Source of the DNA: JAMXLO01 sp963832895
GTDB taxonomy: Bacteria > Pseudomonadota > Alphaproteobacteria > Acetobacterales > Acetobacteraceae
Length of the DNA stretch: 64,000 nucleotides
Reading direction: 5' to 3'
NCBI GenBank assembly: GCA_963832895.1
Contig: CAWHVQ010000021.1
Coordinates: 310,001 to 374,000 of the forward strand
The position numbers and the translations under genes were made by a program. A model generated the notes under the pieces. It was given only the letters and a program-made list of their open reading frames with translations. It searched no databases and was not told the origin of the DNA. Positions 52,919 through 62,352 of this stretch are shown here, in pieces. The first letter of the stretch is position 1. Every line of letters starts with the position of its first letter.

Positions 52919-54287
52919 TGCGCCCCAGATCCACGAGCGCTGCGCGATACTCGATGTCCTGCCCGAGCTCTCCGGCAAGGCGGGCGTACTGGGGCAGAAG
53001 GTCCGCTGGGAGATGGCCGCTGCGCCGCAGATCACGCAGAACCCCGAATGCGTCGGGAGGCGCGGTGACGGCCATCAGCAGATCGATCCACGTCTGCCGA
53101 TAGGAAGTCCCCAGTGTCGCAAGGTCAACCTTTCCGAGCAGCCACTTCGTCATAGCCAGGTTGTGCTCGTGGAAAGCGAGCTGTGCGGCAAGCAGCGGTC
53201 TTCGTTCGGTAACCTCTTGCGGCAGGCTTCCCCAAAAGGGGGCGAGAGCCCCGATGCCGAACTCCGCTGCGATTGCCTCGCTGTAGCGCGCGATGAGGTC
53301 ATTCGACGCGGGCCGGCTGAGCACCTCTCCAAAGGCCTGCCACACGATCTCCGGCTCGCCCTGTTCGCGGCAGGCCGACAGAAAGCCGGCAATGTCATTC
53401 GTTGAGGGCGAAGGGTTCTCTTTGACCCAGGTGGACAGCAAATGACGCGCGACCGGCTTGGCACCCATCGTCGCAAGACCGCGAACGAGGAAAAATCGGA
53501 TCTCCGGGTGCAAGACTGCCACGGCATCGGCGAGTTCCGATGCATCGGCGACCGGAGCCTCCAGGACGATGCCACGCAACAGGCGATCGGCCAGCCAAGG
53601 CTCATGCCATTGCAAGATCCACTCCCTGCCCAGACGAACAGCCTCGGCGCTTCGCCCCAACTCGACGAGCAGTTTGGCCAGAAAAATGCGCGCGTCCCCG
53701 GTTTGCGTCAGCGGCGTCGGGGCCGGAAGCCCTTCGCTGCGCATGAGGATGCTGATCGCACCGTCTCGGTCTCCCGTGGCAGCACGAAGCTCGGCCAGTC
53801 GCAACAAGAGTCCGTTGCCGACAGTCAGCTGGGACTCAAATCGCGAGAGCAGAGCGAGCTCGTTGTCCGCCTGATTCTCCTGCTGGTACAAGGCTGCCAG
53901 GTTAGTGGCGCGCGCCAGCGTCGGCGCGATCGCAACAGAGCGCTCCAGCATCGCGATCTGTCTTGTTACGTCATCGACCTTGCCATAGAGGTCGGCAAGC
54001 CGTGCATACGCCTCGGCATCATCGGGGCGGAGCGAGATATACCGCTCCATGAGCTCTATGGCGTGCTGGTAGCTGCCGATCTCCGCATAGGCGCGTCCCA
54101 GCGTCGCGAGAAGGTTGGGGTCGTTCTCGCCGCGGGCTATCCGTGGTTCGAGAAGGGCGATGATCTGCGCGTGCTTGTCCTCATCCTGCAGCATCGCAAG
54201 CTGTTCATTGCCGCGCGGGGCCATGAGCACTGCCGCCCCGACAACGATACCGATCACAAGTATTATGAAACGGGCAGGTGCAGTCAT
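52908..54287 (-). CDS. Membrane-anchored TPR protein (PelB-like TPR region)
   Basis: A 459-residue protein. A single N-terminal membrane helix at about residues 7-25 is followed by TPR repeats from residue 40 to about 200 (ALLEPRIARGENDPNLLATLGRAYAEIG, then AIELMERYISLRPDDAEAYARLADLYG) and more degenerate helical repeats to the end. In Pseudomonas PelB the same arrangement precedes an outer-membrane barrel; here no barrel is present. ATG 54287 has GGAAAGA upstream and is preferred over an in-frame ATG at 54446. It probably organises periplasmic polysaccharide handling. Confidence 0.7.
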   Translation of the reverse strand: MTAPARFIILVIGIVVGAAVLMAPRGNEQLAMLQDEDKHAQIIALLEPRIARGENDPNLLATLGRAYAEIGSYQHAIELMERYISLRPDDAEAYARLADLYGKVDDVTRQIAMLERSVAIAPTLARATNLAALYQQENQADNELALLSRFESQLTVGNGLLLRLAELRAATGDRDGAISILMRSEGLPAPTPLTQTGDARIFLAKLLVELGRSAEAVRLGREWILQWHEPWLADRLLRGIVLEAPVADASELADAVAVLHPEIRFFLVRGLATMGAKPVARHLLSTWVKENPSPSTNDIAGFLSACREQGEPEIVWQAFGEVLSRPASNDLIARYSEAIAAEFGIGALAPFWGSLPQEVTERRPLLAAQLAFHEHNLAMTKWLLGKVDLATLGTSYRQTWIDLLMAVTAPPDAFGVLRDLRRSGHLPADLLPQYARLAGELGQDIEYRAALVDLGRNVH

Positions 54288-54360
54288 TCTTTCCAGCTGC
54301 GAAGCTCGCCTTCGCTCGGTGTCTGTTCGGCCAAGCGCCCTTGCAGGCCTCTGCCGAATA

Positions 54361-55347
54361 TTACCTGACGTACCCATCGCTCCTGAACAGGCCTGGATTG
54401 GCCCTGACGAACTCGATGGCGCGCCGGAGCCCGTCATCGAGGGCAACCTTGGGAGACCAGTTCATCTTCTCGCGCGCCAGTGTATTGTCCGATACCAGCT
54501 TCAGAACCTCGCTGAGGTTGGGCCTCATGCGCTGCTCCTCTTGTACGATCGACTTGGTAACGCCCATGAGGCTCAGGAGTCGCTTGGCAAACCAGCCGAC
54601 CGTGTGGGTCTCACCGGTTCCAAGGTTTATTGTCATTCCCACAATGTCGGGCGCGAGTGCCGCCGCCATGAAGCCGGCAACCGTGTCGCTGACGAAAGTC
54701 ATATCACGCTCTGGTGTCAGCGAACCGAGCCGGATCTCGTCGCGCTCGAGGGCCTGGGAGATGATCGTGGGGATGAAGGCCCGCGCACTCTGTCGCGGCC
54801 CGAAAGTGTTGAATGGCCGCAACGTGACCACCGGAGTCGCGAACGAGCGATAGTAACTCTCGGCAAGCTTGTCGGCGGCGATCTTCGAGGCTGAGTACGG
54901 CGATTGCCCCTGTAACGGATGAGTTTCGTCAATCGGCACTCTGAGCGCCGTGCCGTAGACCTCCGATGTGCTGGTATGCACAACTCTGGCGACATCGTAG
55001 CGTCGCGCGGCCTCCAGGACGTTCAGTGTGCCCTCGATATTGGCCCGCACGTAGCTGCGCGGTGCTTCATAGGAATACGGAATGGCAATCAGCGCCGCGA
55101 GGTGCAGTACGATCTCCTGCCCCTCAATGGTTCGGTACATGAAATCGCTGTCTTCGACATTTCCGCTGACGATCCGAACCGCTTCACGGGCCTTCCGGTC
55201 AAGGAAGGCGAGATTACCAATGAGAGAGCCGGAGTTGTATCGAACCACGGCGGTGACCGAGGCTCCCGCCGCCACGAGCGCCTCGACGAGATGACTGCCG
55301 ATGAAGCCACCGGCCCCGGTCACTACGACTTTCTTACCGACCCACAT
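54361..55347 (-). CDS. LegB-like NAD-dependent 4,6-dehydratase/epimerase
   Basis: A 328-residue short-chain dehydrogenase of the nucleotide-sugar type. The NAD-binding GAGGFIGSHLVE is at residues 11-22. The catalytic Thr/Tyr/Lys region is TSTSEVYG followed by SPYSASKIAADKLAESYY. Close relatives are annotated as LegB, a nucleotide-sugar 4,6-dehydratase. It would make a modified precursor sugar for the polymer. It lies within the Pel-like operon, 150 bases after pelG and 74 bases before the TPR gene. The exact sugar cannot be read from the sequence. Confidence 0.8.
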   Translation of the reverse strand: MWVGKKVVVTGAGGFIGSHLVEALVAAGASVTAVVRYNSGSLIGNLAFLDRKAREAVRIVSGNVEDSDFMYRTIEGQEIVLHLAALIAIPYSYEAPRSYVRANIEGTLNVLEAARRYDVARVVHTSTSEVYGTALRVPIDETHPLQGQSPYSASKIAADKLAESYYRSFATPVVTLRPFNTFGPRQSARAFIPTIISQALERDEIRLGSLTPERDMTFVSDTVAGFMAAALAPDIVGMTINLGTGETHTVGWFAKRLLSLMGVTKSIVQEEQRMRPNLSEVLKLVSDNTLAREKMNWSPKVALDDGLRRAIEFVRANPGLFRSDGYVR

Positions 55348-55497
55348 GAGATACCATTCCGATCCGGTTTGTGGCCATTCGCCGAGATCACTCGATAGGC
55401 AGGGACGCCGGCGATATCAACCAATATGTTATAATTCCGGTACAAAATATTCAAGTATATTGCAACGTACGATCGTGTTTCGGGGCGACGAAGCGCC

Positions 55498-56874
55498 TCA
55501 CAGCGAGGTATTGTTGGTGATGAACGCATGATAGTGCAGCCACGGTAGCTCGCGCAACAGAATCGTGAAAGCCATGAGAAACGTCGTCGCAGCCGCTATC
55601 ATGTTTCCATAACCGTAAAATGTCTGCCCCAGAGGCAGAAGTGCCAGGGTTAGAATGGTGTTCAAAACAAAAAAAGTCGACACGATAAGCAGTGCCGGAC
55701 GACGTAGATCAAAATAAAGCAGGAATAGGAAACAGAACATGGATGAGGTATAAAACACCATCGCACACAGTGAGGCGCGGAGAATGCTCATATAGCTGGG
55801 CCTGAGGCCAAGCTCAGTCATGAAAACAAACGAAATGAGCATCGTCATGACCGCGACGATCGCCAGGGCAATGAACAGGCTGACGATGCTCGAGATCACC
55901 AATATTCGCAGCTTTTCCATCGCCAGGCTCAGTTCGCGCAGGCTCGCCTGGTGATCCAGACGCCCGTAGAACCGGCCAAAGAGGCTGGAAAACCGCGTTT
56001 CGACGTGGACGAAGGCGACCGCTATCACAGGGATCGAGGCCAGTTGCGCCCAGAACATCGCGGTGTCGTAACTTGGCATGGTCTGCAATGCCCCCGCCAC
56101 CCTGAGGCCGCCGGAGGGTGCTCCGAACCACATGATCACCTTGTCGGTCCAAAGTCCCAAGGCATAGGCGAGCCCGGCCATCGGCAGCTCCAACTTCCAG
56201 GGCGTGTATTTCAGCGCGCCCGGATCCAGTTCTATGTGATTGCCGAACCTGCGGACGAGTGTGCCGATCAGAATTACATCGGTGATGGCAAAGCTCGCAT
56301 TGAACGCAATGAGCAGCGCCGTGGCTGGCGGGTCCGATAACAGACAGCCGAGTAAGATCATCGACACCGCATTGGCGCCGAAAGCAACCAGCATGGCTGT
56401 GTGGGCCTTGATCACACCAAGAAACGGGATCAGCAGCCAGGAAACGCCGATCAGGAATGCGTTCTGGATGGCGGCGAATTGTTCCGGGCCGCTCAGCGTG
56501 GTCGCAAACACATAGAACGGAACGACAATCGCGAGGGCGACCAGGCAGAACATACCGAGCGAGGCGACAAGCGCAAAGAAGACGCAGTGTGTCCGGCCGA
56601 CGTGAAGCTGATCAGAGACGTAGCGCCCGGACAGAAAGGCGAGGGGGCTGGTGACGACCAGCGAAAACACCGAGTTGTAGATGACGATCGAGCGGAACAC
56701 CGGCAACTGATCGCAACCCGCGGCGCAACTCCCGGCGCTGAGGCCGACGAGGCCGATGACGGTGAAGATCCAGGGGCCCGCCACCAGCAGAGCGGCATAT
56801 GCATAGCCCACAGCGATGCTGGTCAGCGCCCGCTGACGCGTCATCCACTCGATCGTGGTGTTGATGCCGGACAT
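55498..56874 (-). CDS. pelG: PelG-like polysaccharide transporter
   Basis: A 458-residue inner-membrane protein with about 12 hydrophobic helices, nearly the same size as Pseudomonas PelG. Its start MSGINTTIEW, then GYAYAALLVAGPWIF, fits the PelG N-terminus. The central LWTDKVIMW motif is typical of the family, which is distantly related to flippases. It should carry the growing polymer across the inner membrane together with PelD, PelE and PelF. The ATG at 56874 is chosen because GAGGAG lies just upstream; an upstream in-frame ATG (56949) adds an unrelated tail. Confidence 0.88.
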   Translation of the reverse strand: MSGINTTIEWMTRQRALTSIAVGYAYAALLVAGPWIFTVIGLVGLSAGSCAAGCDQLPVFRSIVIYNSVFSLVVTSPLAFLSGRYVSDQLHVGRTHCVFFALVASLGMFCLVALAIVVPFYVFATTLSGPEQFAAIQNAFLIGVSWLLIPFLGVIKAHTAMLVAFGANAVSMILLGCLLSDPPATALLIAFNASFAITDVILIGTLVRRFGNHIELDPGALKYTPWKLELPMAGLAYALGLWTDKVIMWFGAPSGGLRVAGALQTMPSYDTAMFWAQLASIPVIAVAFVHVETRFSSLFGRFYGRLDHQASLRELSLAMEKLRILVISSIVSLFIALAIVAVMTMLISFVFMTELGLRPSYMSILRASLCAMVFYTSSMFCFLFLLYFDLRRPALLIVSTFFVLNTILTLALLPLGQTFYGYGNMIAAATTFLMAFTILLRELPWLHYHAFITNNTSL

Positions 56875-56981
56875 GACATGCTCCTCGGGGCGTGCCCGCG
56901 TCGTCACGTCGCTGGAGAGGATGTCCTTCACCTGTGGTTGACTACTCACGTCAGATTATTTCCTCGTCTCGCCGAGCCGCC

Positions 56982-58556
56982 TCAACCCGAGCCGAGCGAC
57001 AGCTCTGGGGCCAGGCCACCATACAAATCCTCATAAAGCCGTCTGATGCGATTCTTGTTATAGAGATTCGGGATGCGTTCCCGCATAACCCGGCCCATGT
57101 CCGCGCGCATTTCGTCATCGAGCAGGATTGCGGCGAGCGCCTGCGCCGTTGCCCGCGGGTTGCAGGCCTCGACCACGATCCCACCTCGACCGATGACCGA
57201 GTCGCCCTCGAATCCTTCGATGATTTCGCGGCACGAACCCACATCTGTGGTGACAGCGGGCAGCCCGGTCGCGGCCGCCTCCAACAACGCAATAGGCTGT
57301 GCTTCACTGATACTGGTTAGGGCAATGACGTCGACCTTACCGAGATATTCCATCACGTCAGGGACGCGCCCCAGGAACTGCACAGTCAACTCAAGCCCAA
57401 GTTGAGCCACCAGCTCGCGACAACCCGCCGCATAAGCCGGATCCTCCTCCTCCGGACCGATAAGGATTGCCACGACATTCGGCACAAGCTCCTTCAACAG
57501 GGAGGCGGCCATGATGAAGGTGCGCGTGTCCTTGATAGGCACGATACGACCGATCATGACCACCGTTGGCGGTCGGGGTTCGGTGCTGTGCTGCACGCCG
57601 GCGTACTGATCGATGTCGATCCCGTTCGGGATGATGCGGAGCTTGCTTTGCGGAGCTCCGTCGAAGCGCTGGTAGTCCTGGTTCGCGCGGTATTGGGTGA
57701 TGATGACGTCCGAATGCGCGTAGGAGATCCGCGAGAAGTTGGTGAATGCGGTGAGCCAGATGTCGCGCAGCTGGGTCGGCTTTTTCCCCACGGCGAAGCC
57801 GCTGGCGCCCGAATCGAAGATCCAGTCGGCAATGCTGAGCTCGATCCGCCGTTCGTTGGTATAGATGCCGTGCTCGGTGACGACGTAAGGGCGCCGGCTG
57901 ACATGCTGGGCGTAGGCTCCGACGACCCCGGCGTATCCGGTCGACACGGCATGGAACACGCGGGCATTGGGCAGCGGCGCTGTGACGATGGCCAAAATGC
58001 TTCGCGCCAAAAACCGCCATGTCCAGAAAAAATCGATGAGCGGTCCGTCGTTGAGAAGCTCCTGATAGACCCGTTCCATCGCGGTCCATGCTGGCTTGGA
58101 ATCGAGCAGCGCGGACTGTGCGAAACCGGTCTCCCGAACCAGGTCGATCAATTCGTCGAAGCTCGTCCCGGCCTCGCCTGCGAGCGTGGACTGCATCAGT
58201 CGCACCGCATGGTCGATGCGTGGCCCGTCGCGGGCTGCAGGCGCGCGGCCTGCGGGGCTGACGTCCAAGATAACGTCGGTCAGCCCGACGACGTTGTCGG
58301 GCATGACGAACTTCTTGATGCGTGGCTGGGCCGAGATGCTGATGGCGATGATGTAGAACTTAAGCCCGGGCGAGGCTCGCATGAACGCGTCCGTCCACGA
58401 CGAGACGCCTCCAAGAAGGTATGGATAGCCCCCCTCGACGATGAGGCATACATCGGCTTCCGGGACCATTAGGTCCGGCCCGGTGGTCGCGCTTGTCGAG
58501 GTCGTGCGTGGCAAGGTTTGGCTACTTGCCACGGTCAGCATACCGGCGGACGGCAT
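56982..58556 (-). CDS. pelF: PelF-like glycosyltransferase (GT4)
   Basis: A 524-residue GT4 enzyme. DVCLIVEGGYPYLLGGVSSW near residue 35 is the PelF signature. The C-terminal GT-B half has VVMIGRIVPIKD and the EX7E motif SEAQPIALLEAAATGLP. In Pseudomonas PelF is the cytoplasmic polymerase of Pel and prefers UDP-linked sugars. It overlaps pelE by about 35 bases (or 20 if it starts at 58541), as expected for a coupled operon. All key motifs appear intact. Confidence 0.9.
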   Translation of the reverse strand: MPSAGMLTVASSQTLPRTTSTSATTGPDLMVPEADVCLIVEGGYPYLLGGVSSWTDAFMRASPGLKFYIIAISISAQPRIKKFVMPDNVVGLTDVILDVSPAGRAPAARDGPRIDHAVRLMQSTLAGEAGTSFDELIDLVRETGFAQSALLDSKPAWTAMERVYQELLNDGPLIDFFWTWRFLARSILAIVTAPLPNARVFHAVSTGYAGVVGAYAQHVSRRPYVVTEHGIYTNERRIELSIADWIFDSGASGFAVGKKPTQLRDIWLTAFTNFSRISYAHSDVIITQYRANQDYQRFDGAPQSKLRIIPNGIDIDQYAGVQHSTEPRPPTVVMIGRIVPIKDTRTFIMAASLLKELVPNVVAILIGPEEEDPAYAAGCRELVAQLGLELTVQFLGRVPDVMEYLGKVDVIALTSISEAQPIALLEAAATGLPAVTTDVGSCREIIEGFEGDSVIGRGGIVVEACNPRATAQALAAILLDDEMRADMGRVMRERIPNLYNKNRIRRLYEDLYGGLAPELSLGSG

Positions 58557-59418
58557 CGAGCCGAGACGCCGCCACGGTGTTGCCTGGATCGAGCTCCGCT
58601 GCGCGAGCCAGGTAGTCGAGGGCGTGATTTATCTCGATCTCGGCCCGCGACGTCTCGAGCAGCCCGCTGACAGCGTAGTCGAAATGCGCCTGCCCGAGTT
58701 CGCTCCAATCGCCCGAGGTTCCGGCTTCGGCTCTGGCGATGGCCTGTAGCGTACCGATCCGCTTGGTGTGGGCGTTGTTCTGTTGCGCCAGCACTGTGGC
58801 CGCCAGCACACGAACAGAGGCGTCCTTGTCCTCCAGAGCCCGCCTCAGGGCCGGCGCCAGCGCCGGATCGTAGCGTTTGGAGATGAGACTGAGCGCATCG
58901 AATTTCTCGAGCTGCGTTCCCTCGATAATGACGTCCAGCAAGGGACGGATGGCGTGCGCGCGCTCAAGCCGCATGCGGCTGTCCAGCAGAGAACCGTGCA
59001 GCAGTTCCAGACGCGTCAGTCCGGGTCGGCTGGCGGCGGCTTCGGCATGGCTCGCCCCTACTTTCCGAGGCACGAGCAGTGCCGCGGAGACAACCGTCCC
59101 GAACGGTCCCGCCAGGACTGTCCAGGCGACCGATTGGAGCACCGTGGCGACCTTGTCGTCGGCATCAGCGGCCGTGGAAGCAGCACCAACCCACCAGAGC
59201 CCAAATGTCGCCGTCGCTGCACAGAGCGCAAGATGCAGGTTTACGAACGCGCCCGTCGCCAGGCGCCCGGTGGCGAACGCCAGAAAAAGCGTCGACTCCA
59301 GACAGAGCAGGGCAAAGACAAGGAGCATTGGCCGCGAGATGCGGCCTGCGTTCCTTGGCACTGGCGCAATGTGTCCGATGCTTGGATCCAACGCCATGGT
59401 CGAGCCATGCTCAGCCAT
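58522..59418 (-). CDS. pelE: PelE-like membrane protein
   Basis: A 298-residue protein with two N-terminal membrane helices (about residues 30-50 and 54-75) and a third hydrophobic stretch near 95-115. A helical repeat region to the C-terminus includes a TPR-like end (HALDYLARAAELDPGN). Pseudomonas PelE has this arrangement and holds the PelD-PelG complex together. Sequence similarity is weak and the assignment leans on size, topology and position between pelD and pelF. Its ATG follows the pelD stop directly. Confidence 0.72.
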   Translation of the reverse strand: MAEHGSTMALDPSIGHIAPVPRNAGRISRPMLLVFALLCLESTLFLAFATGRLATGAFVNLHLALCAATATFGLWWVGAASTAADADDKVATVLQSVAWTVLAGPFGTVVSAALLVPRKVGASHAEAAASRPGLTRLELLHGSLLDSRMRLERAHAIRPLLDVIIEGTQLEKFDALSLISKRYDPALAPALRRALEDKDASVRVLAATVLAQQNNAHTKRIGTLQAIARAEAGTSGDWSELGQAHFDYAVSGLLETSRAEIEINHALDYLARAAELDPGNTVAASRLDAVRRYADRGK

Positions 59419-60681
59419 CTAGGTGGGCGCCGAAGACGGCTCGGGAGGTGCGGACAGGAGCACGCCCAGTAAATGGCACACGTCGTCGAGCCGACGCGCT
59501 GCGATAGCGGGGTCCTGCGATGTTTGCAGGCAGTCGCAGACCACGACACCGACCAACTCGGCCGACCCTGGCAGGCGGATTGGTGCCCACTGCGGCATGT
59601 GAGCCGCGCAATCGTCACCCCGCGCCGGCGCAGTTCCCCCGGCCGCGGCTGCACATTGGATCTCGTCAAGCAGTGATTGCGCGAGTGGGCTGATCGCGGT
59701 GGAGGGAATGCGCGAGTTGCTCTGGACGCCGAGTGCAGGCTCCAGCCCGTGCTCGCCCTTGAGATAGATCGCAAAGTTCGTCGCGCCCACGCTATGGCAG
59801 ACAACATCGATGATGCTGGCGAGCAGCGACTCGCGATCGCGCAACTCGAGCTTGGCAAGGCTGTGGGTGACGCTCGTCAGCGTGGTGGTATCCAAGGCGA
59901 TGCGACGCTCCAGACGCTCTATTTCGCCGACCGCGCTTTCCAACCCGTCGGCTAGGTCGTCCGCCGCCCGCTGAGTCTGATCAAAGCGTCCTTGCAGCTC
60001 CGCCTGATGGTGGATGTGCAGAGTGCGCAGACCGCCCAGTATGAGCGCGGTTCCGAACCAGGCGCACGGCTGTCCGGCGACAACGCCGGCATAGGCGTAG
60101 AAGTCCTGGGTCGCGGATTGCACTGGGAGTCCGCTGAGAAAATAAGCGCCAATGGCCGCAAGCGTGGCGAAAAGCCCGCCCATGACCCCATACTGGCTCG
60201 ACATCAGCAGGACCGGGATCCAGTAGGGATGCGGCATGCTGCCGAACGCGGCGGGACCACCGGGCACAGCGGCCCGCACGAGCGATATCACGACGAGCAG
60301 CGCGATCGTCTCGGGAACAAAGCTGCGCCAGGCGGAGATGGACAGCATCTCCGCCAAAGGCCGCTCATGCGACTTCTGAACCCGTTTGATACGACCGCCG
60401 GGGGATCCGGACACTGTCGCAGCCTGTCCGAGCGGCTGCGGGCTGGTCCCGTCGTCATCCGTCGCGACAGGCCGCGAATGCGTGCTTCGGCCATCTTCCA
60501 CGCGCGCGTGCTCGGCTTCGCCTGATTGGTCCGCGGTTGCCGCGAACCGTGCCTCGCGAACGGCGGCGAGCTTCCCCGCATGCCGAGCCCCCCAGTCAAT
60601 CACGATGGCATCGCCACCGGATGAGCGCACCGCTGCCTCCTCCCTCGGAGGCTTCAGGTGAGCCCGGTCATTGGCGGTCAT
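59419..60681 (-). CDS. pelD: PelD-like membrane protein, GAF domain but no GGDEF
   Basis: A 420-residue inner-membrane protein. About 110 disordered N-terminal residues precede four membrane helices (about 118-220). A helical stalk (228-275) then leads to a GAF domain (about 285-410) that ends almost at the C-terminus. Pseudomonas PelD has the same order, but after the GAF domain it carries a degenerate GGDEF domain whose I-site binds c-di-GMP to switch on synthesis. That domain is missing here. The start at 60681 overlaps the upstream stop as ATGA. Confidence 0.8.
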   Translation of the reverse strand: MTANDRAHLKPPREEAAVRSSGGDAIVIDWGARHAGKLAAVREARFAATADQSGEAEHARVEDGRSTHSRPVATDDDGTSPQPLGQAATVSGSPGGRIKRVQKSHERPLAEMLSISAWRSFVPETIALLVVISLVRAAVPGGPAAFGSMPHPYWIPVLLMSSQYGVMGGLFATLAAIGAYFLSGLPVQSATQDFYAYAGVVAGQPCAWFGTALILGGLRTLHIHHQAELQGRFDQTQRAADDLADGLESAVGEIERLERRIALDTTTLTSVTHSLAKLELRDRESLLASIIDVVCHSVGATNFAIYLKGEHGLEPALGVQSNSRIPSTAISPLAQSLLDEIQCAAAAGGTAPARGDDCAAHMPQWAPIRLPGSAELVGVVVCDCLQTSQDPAIAARRLDDVCHLLGVLLSAPPEPSSAPT

Positions 60682-61601
60682 GATTCGCCGCCGAAACGCG
60701 CCTCGGCTGCCTTCCATACGCGTGCAACCACGCCGGGATAATCGGTTTTCGGTGGCCCCGCGCCGAGCCTGCCGAGTAACGCCGTGCTTCCCACCACGAC
60801 ACCGAGCTCGCCCGGGCGCAGGCGCGATGAGATCGTCTCTATCGTGATCTTCTTGCCAGACACGTCGATCAAGATCTCAACCAGCTTCCTGAGTCCCGTC
60901 GCTTCGCCGCTGCAGATGTTCACCGCGCCGCGGGCCGCAGAGTTATGCGCCAGGTCCCACAACATCGTTACAACGTGATCGATGTCTATGAAATCACGAA
61001 AAACGTTAATATTTCCCGACTGCAGCGTGCCGTGCGGCGTGCGCAGCGCCGCAAGCTGCCGGGCAAAGTTGCCAAGGGCCAGATGCGCCGGCATGTCCGG
61101 ACCGATCGGATTGAAGATCCGAGCAATCAACACCGGCGTGCCCGTGGCCTCGCTGAACGCCAGGGCGGCATTCGTCTGCGCGAGCTTGGCAACCCCATAG
61201 GGACTGAGCGGGGCGCAGTTGGCCGTCTCGCAGACCGGAATTCCATCGACAATGGCCGCGCCATACTCGGTGGCGCTCCCACAGCAAACCAGGAGGGGAT
61301 GCGCCCGGGCATCACGGAGCGCCTGCATGACAGCAGTCGCTACCCCAAGATTTAGCCGCTCGAGCTCCGCTGGGGATCCAACCGGGCTACCGACCAGGTG
61401 GAAGATTGCGTCCGGCTCGGCGGCCTCGATTATTCTGGCGAGGTGCGCCGGGCACCAGGGCGCCTCTCCCATCGCAACATGCGATGCGTCGGCCGTGGGC
61501 TGGCGTCCCAGCGTCGTGACATGCACGCCACGCTTGCGCAGGCCGTGCACGATATGGCGCCCCAGGAACCCCTGGGCGCCAGTAACGATGGCCCGTTGCA
61601 C
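60678..61601 (-). CDS. NDP-sugar epimerase/reductase
   Basis: A 307-residue extended short-chain dehydrogenase. NAD binding is by VTGAQGFLGRHI near the N-terminus. The catalytic site includes the Ser/Thr of CCGSATEYG and YGVAKLAQ (Tyr and Lys). The start is a GTG at 61601, four bases after the previous stop; a longer frame from 61703 would overlap that gene in full. It probably works with the preceding nucleotidyltransferase and the LegB-like enzyme to build the sugar precursor. Its stop overlaps pelD. Confidence 0.82.
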   Translation of the reverse strand: MQRAIVTGAQGFLGRHIVHGLRKRGVHVTTLGRQPTADASHVAMGEAPWCPAHLARIIEAAEPDAIFHLVGSPVGSPAELERLNLGVATAVMQALRDARAHPLLVCCGSATEYGAAIVDGIPVCETANCAPLSPYGVAKLAQTNAALAFSEATGTPVLIARIFNPIGPDMPAHLALGNFARQLAALRTPHGTLQSGNINVFRDFIDIDHVVTMLWDLAHNSAARGAVNICSGEATGLRKLVEILIDVSGKKITIETISSRLRPGELGVVVGSTALLGRLGAGPPKTDYPGVVARVWKAAEARFGGES

Positions 61602-61605
61602 GTTT

Positions 61606-62352
61606 TCATTCTTCCAGGAATAGCGCGCGATTGCTCTCGAACATGCTCTGCGCGAGGGCGAAGTCGTCAGGGCGTCCGATGTCGAGCCACATGCAGTCGT
61701 CATGGTAGCAGCGGACGTCCGCCTTGGCAGCCCTCATATTCAACAGGAGCGATGGCATGTCCTGGTAATCGCCCATGGCGATATTCCGACGAACCGCCTC
61801 TCGCTGCAGAATATAGATACCCATACTCACGTAGTACATGTTCGTCGGCTTCTCGCGGTAAGCGGAGAGGCGGTTCTCAGAGTCGAACTCGACGAGGCCA
61901 AAATCGATCTTGTTTTCACGTTCAAAAATGCCGATGGAGGCGTCGCACCGCGTCTCAGAATGCTGCCGTACCATTGCCACCAGATTCATGGTGGTCAAAA
62001 GATCTCCGTTGGCGACCAGAAATGTCTCATCGAGATCGTCGATCATATTGGCCAGTGCGCCTGCAGTGCCGAGCGGCCTGTCCTCGTTGCAGTAGCTGAT
62101 GCGCAGCCCAAGCTCAGCGCCGTTGCCGAAGAAGGCCTTGATGAGATGACCCAGATGATTGACCGCAAGGATTACGTCCGTAACCCCAGCCTTCTTCATC
62201 CGGCGCAAGAGCAGTTCGAGAACCGGCATGTCTCCGAGCGGCATCAGCGGCTTTGGGAAAAGCGCAGAGTACGGGTGAAGTCGCGTCCCCTTGCCGCCAG
62301 CCATAATTACCGCTTGTTTCACGTGGCATGTCATTTTTTTCAATCCATCCAT
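61606..62352 (-). CDS. Sugar-phosphate nucleotidyltransferase
   Basis: A 248-residue nucleotidyltransferase. The signature AVIMAGGKGTRLHPYS is at about residues 14-29, followed by FPKPLMPLGD. GTAGAL near residue 95 and VANGDLL near residue 113 are the other active-site segments. It makes an NDP-sugar from NTP and a sugar-1-phosphate. Which sugar (glucose, mannose or other) cannot be decided. An alternative start at 62334 has a better spaced ribosome binding site. It is directly followed by the epimerase gene. Confidence 0.87.
   Translation of the reverse strand: MDGLKKMTCHVKQAVIMAGGKGTRLHPYSALFPKPLMPLGDMPVLELLLRRMKKAGVTDVILAVNHLGHLIKAFFGNGAELGLRISYCNEDRPLGTAGALANMIDDLDETFLVANGDLLTTMNLVAMVRQHSETRCDASIGIFERENKIDFGLVEFDSENRLSAYREKPTNMYYVSMGIYILQREAVRRNIAMGDYQDMPSLLLNMRAAKADVRCYHDDCMWLDIGRPDDFALAQSMFESNRALFLEE

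Noticed and set aside
55429..55454. Promoter for the LegB-like gene (TTGAAT and TATAAC on the minus strand)
   Set aside because: The spacing between the hexamers is only about 14 bases and the operon is probably transcribed through from upstream; the evidence is too weak to list.
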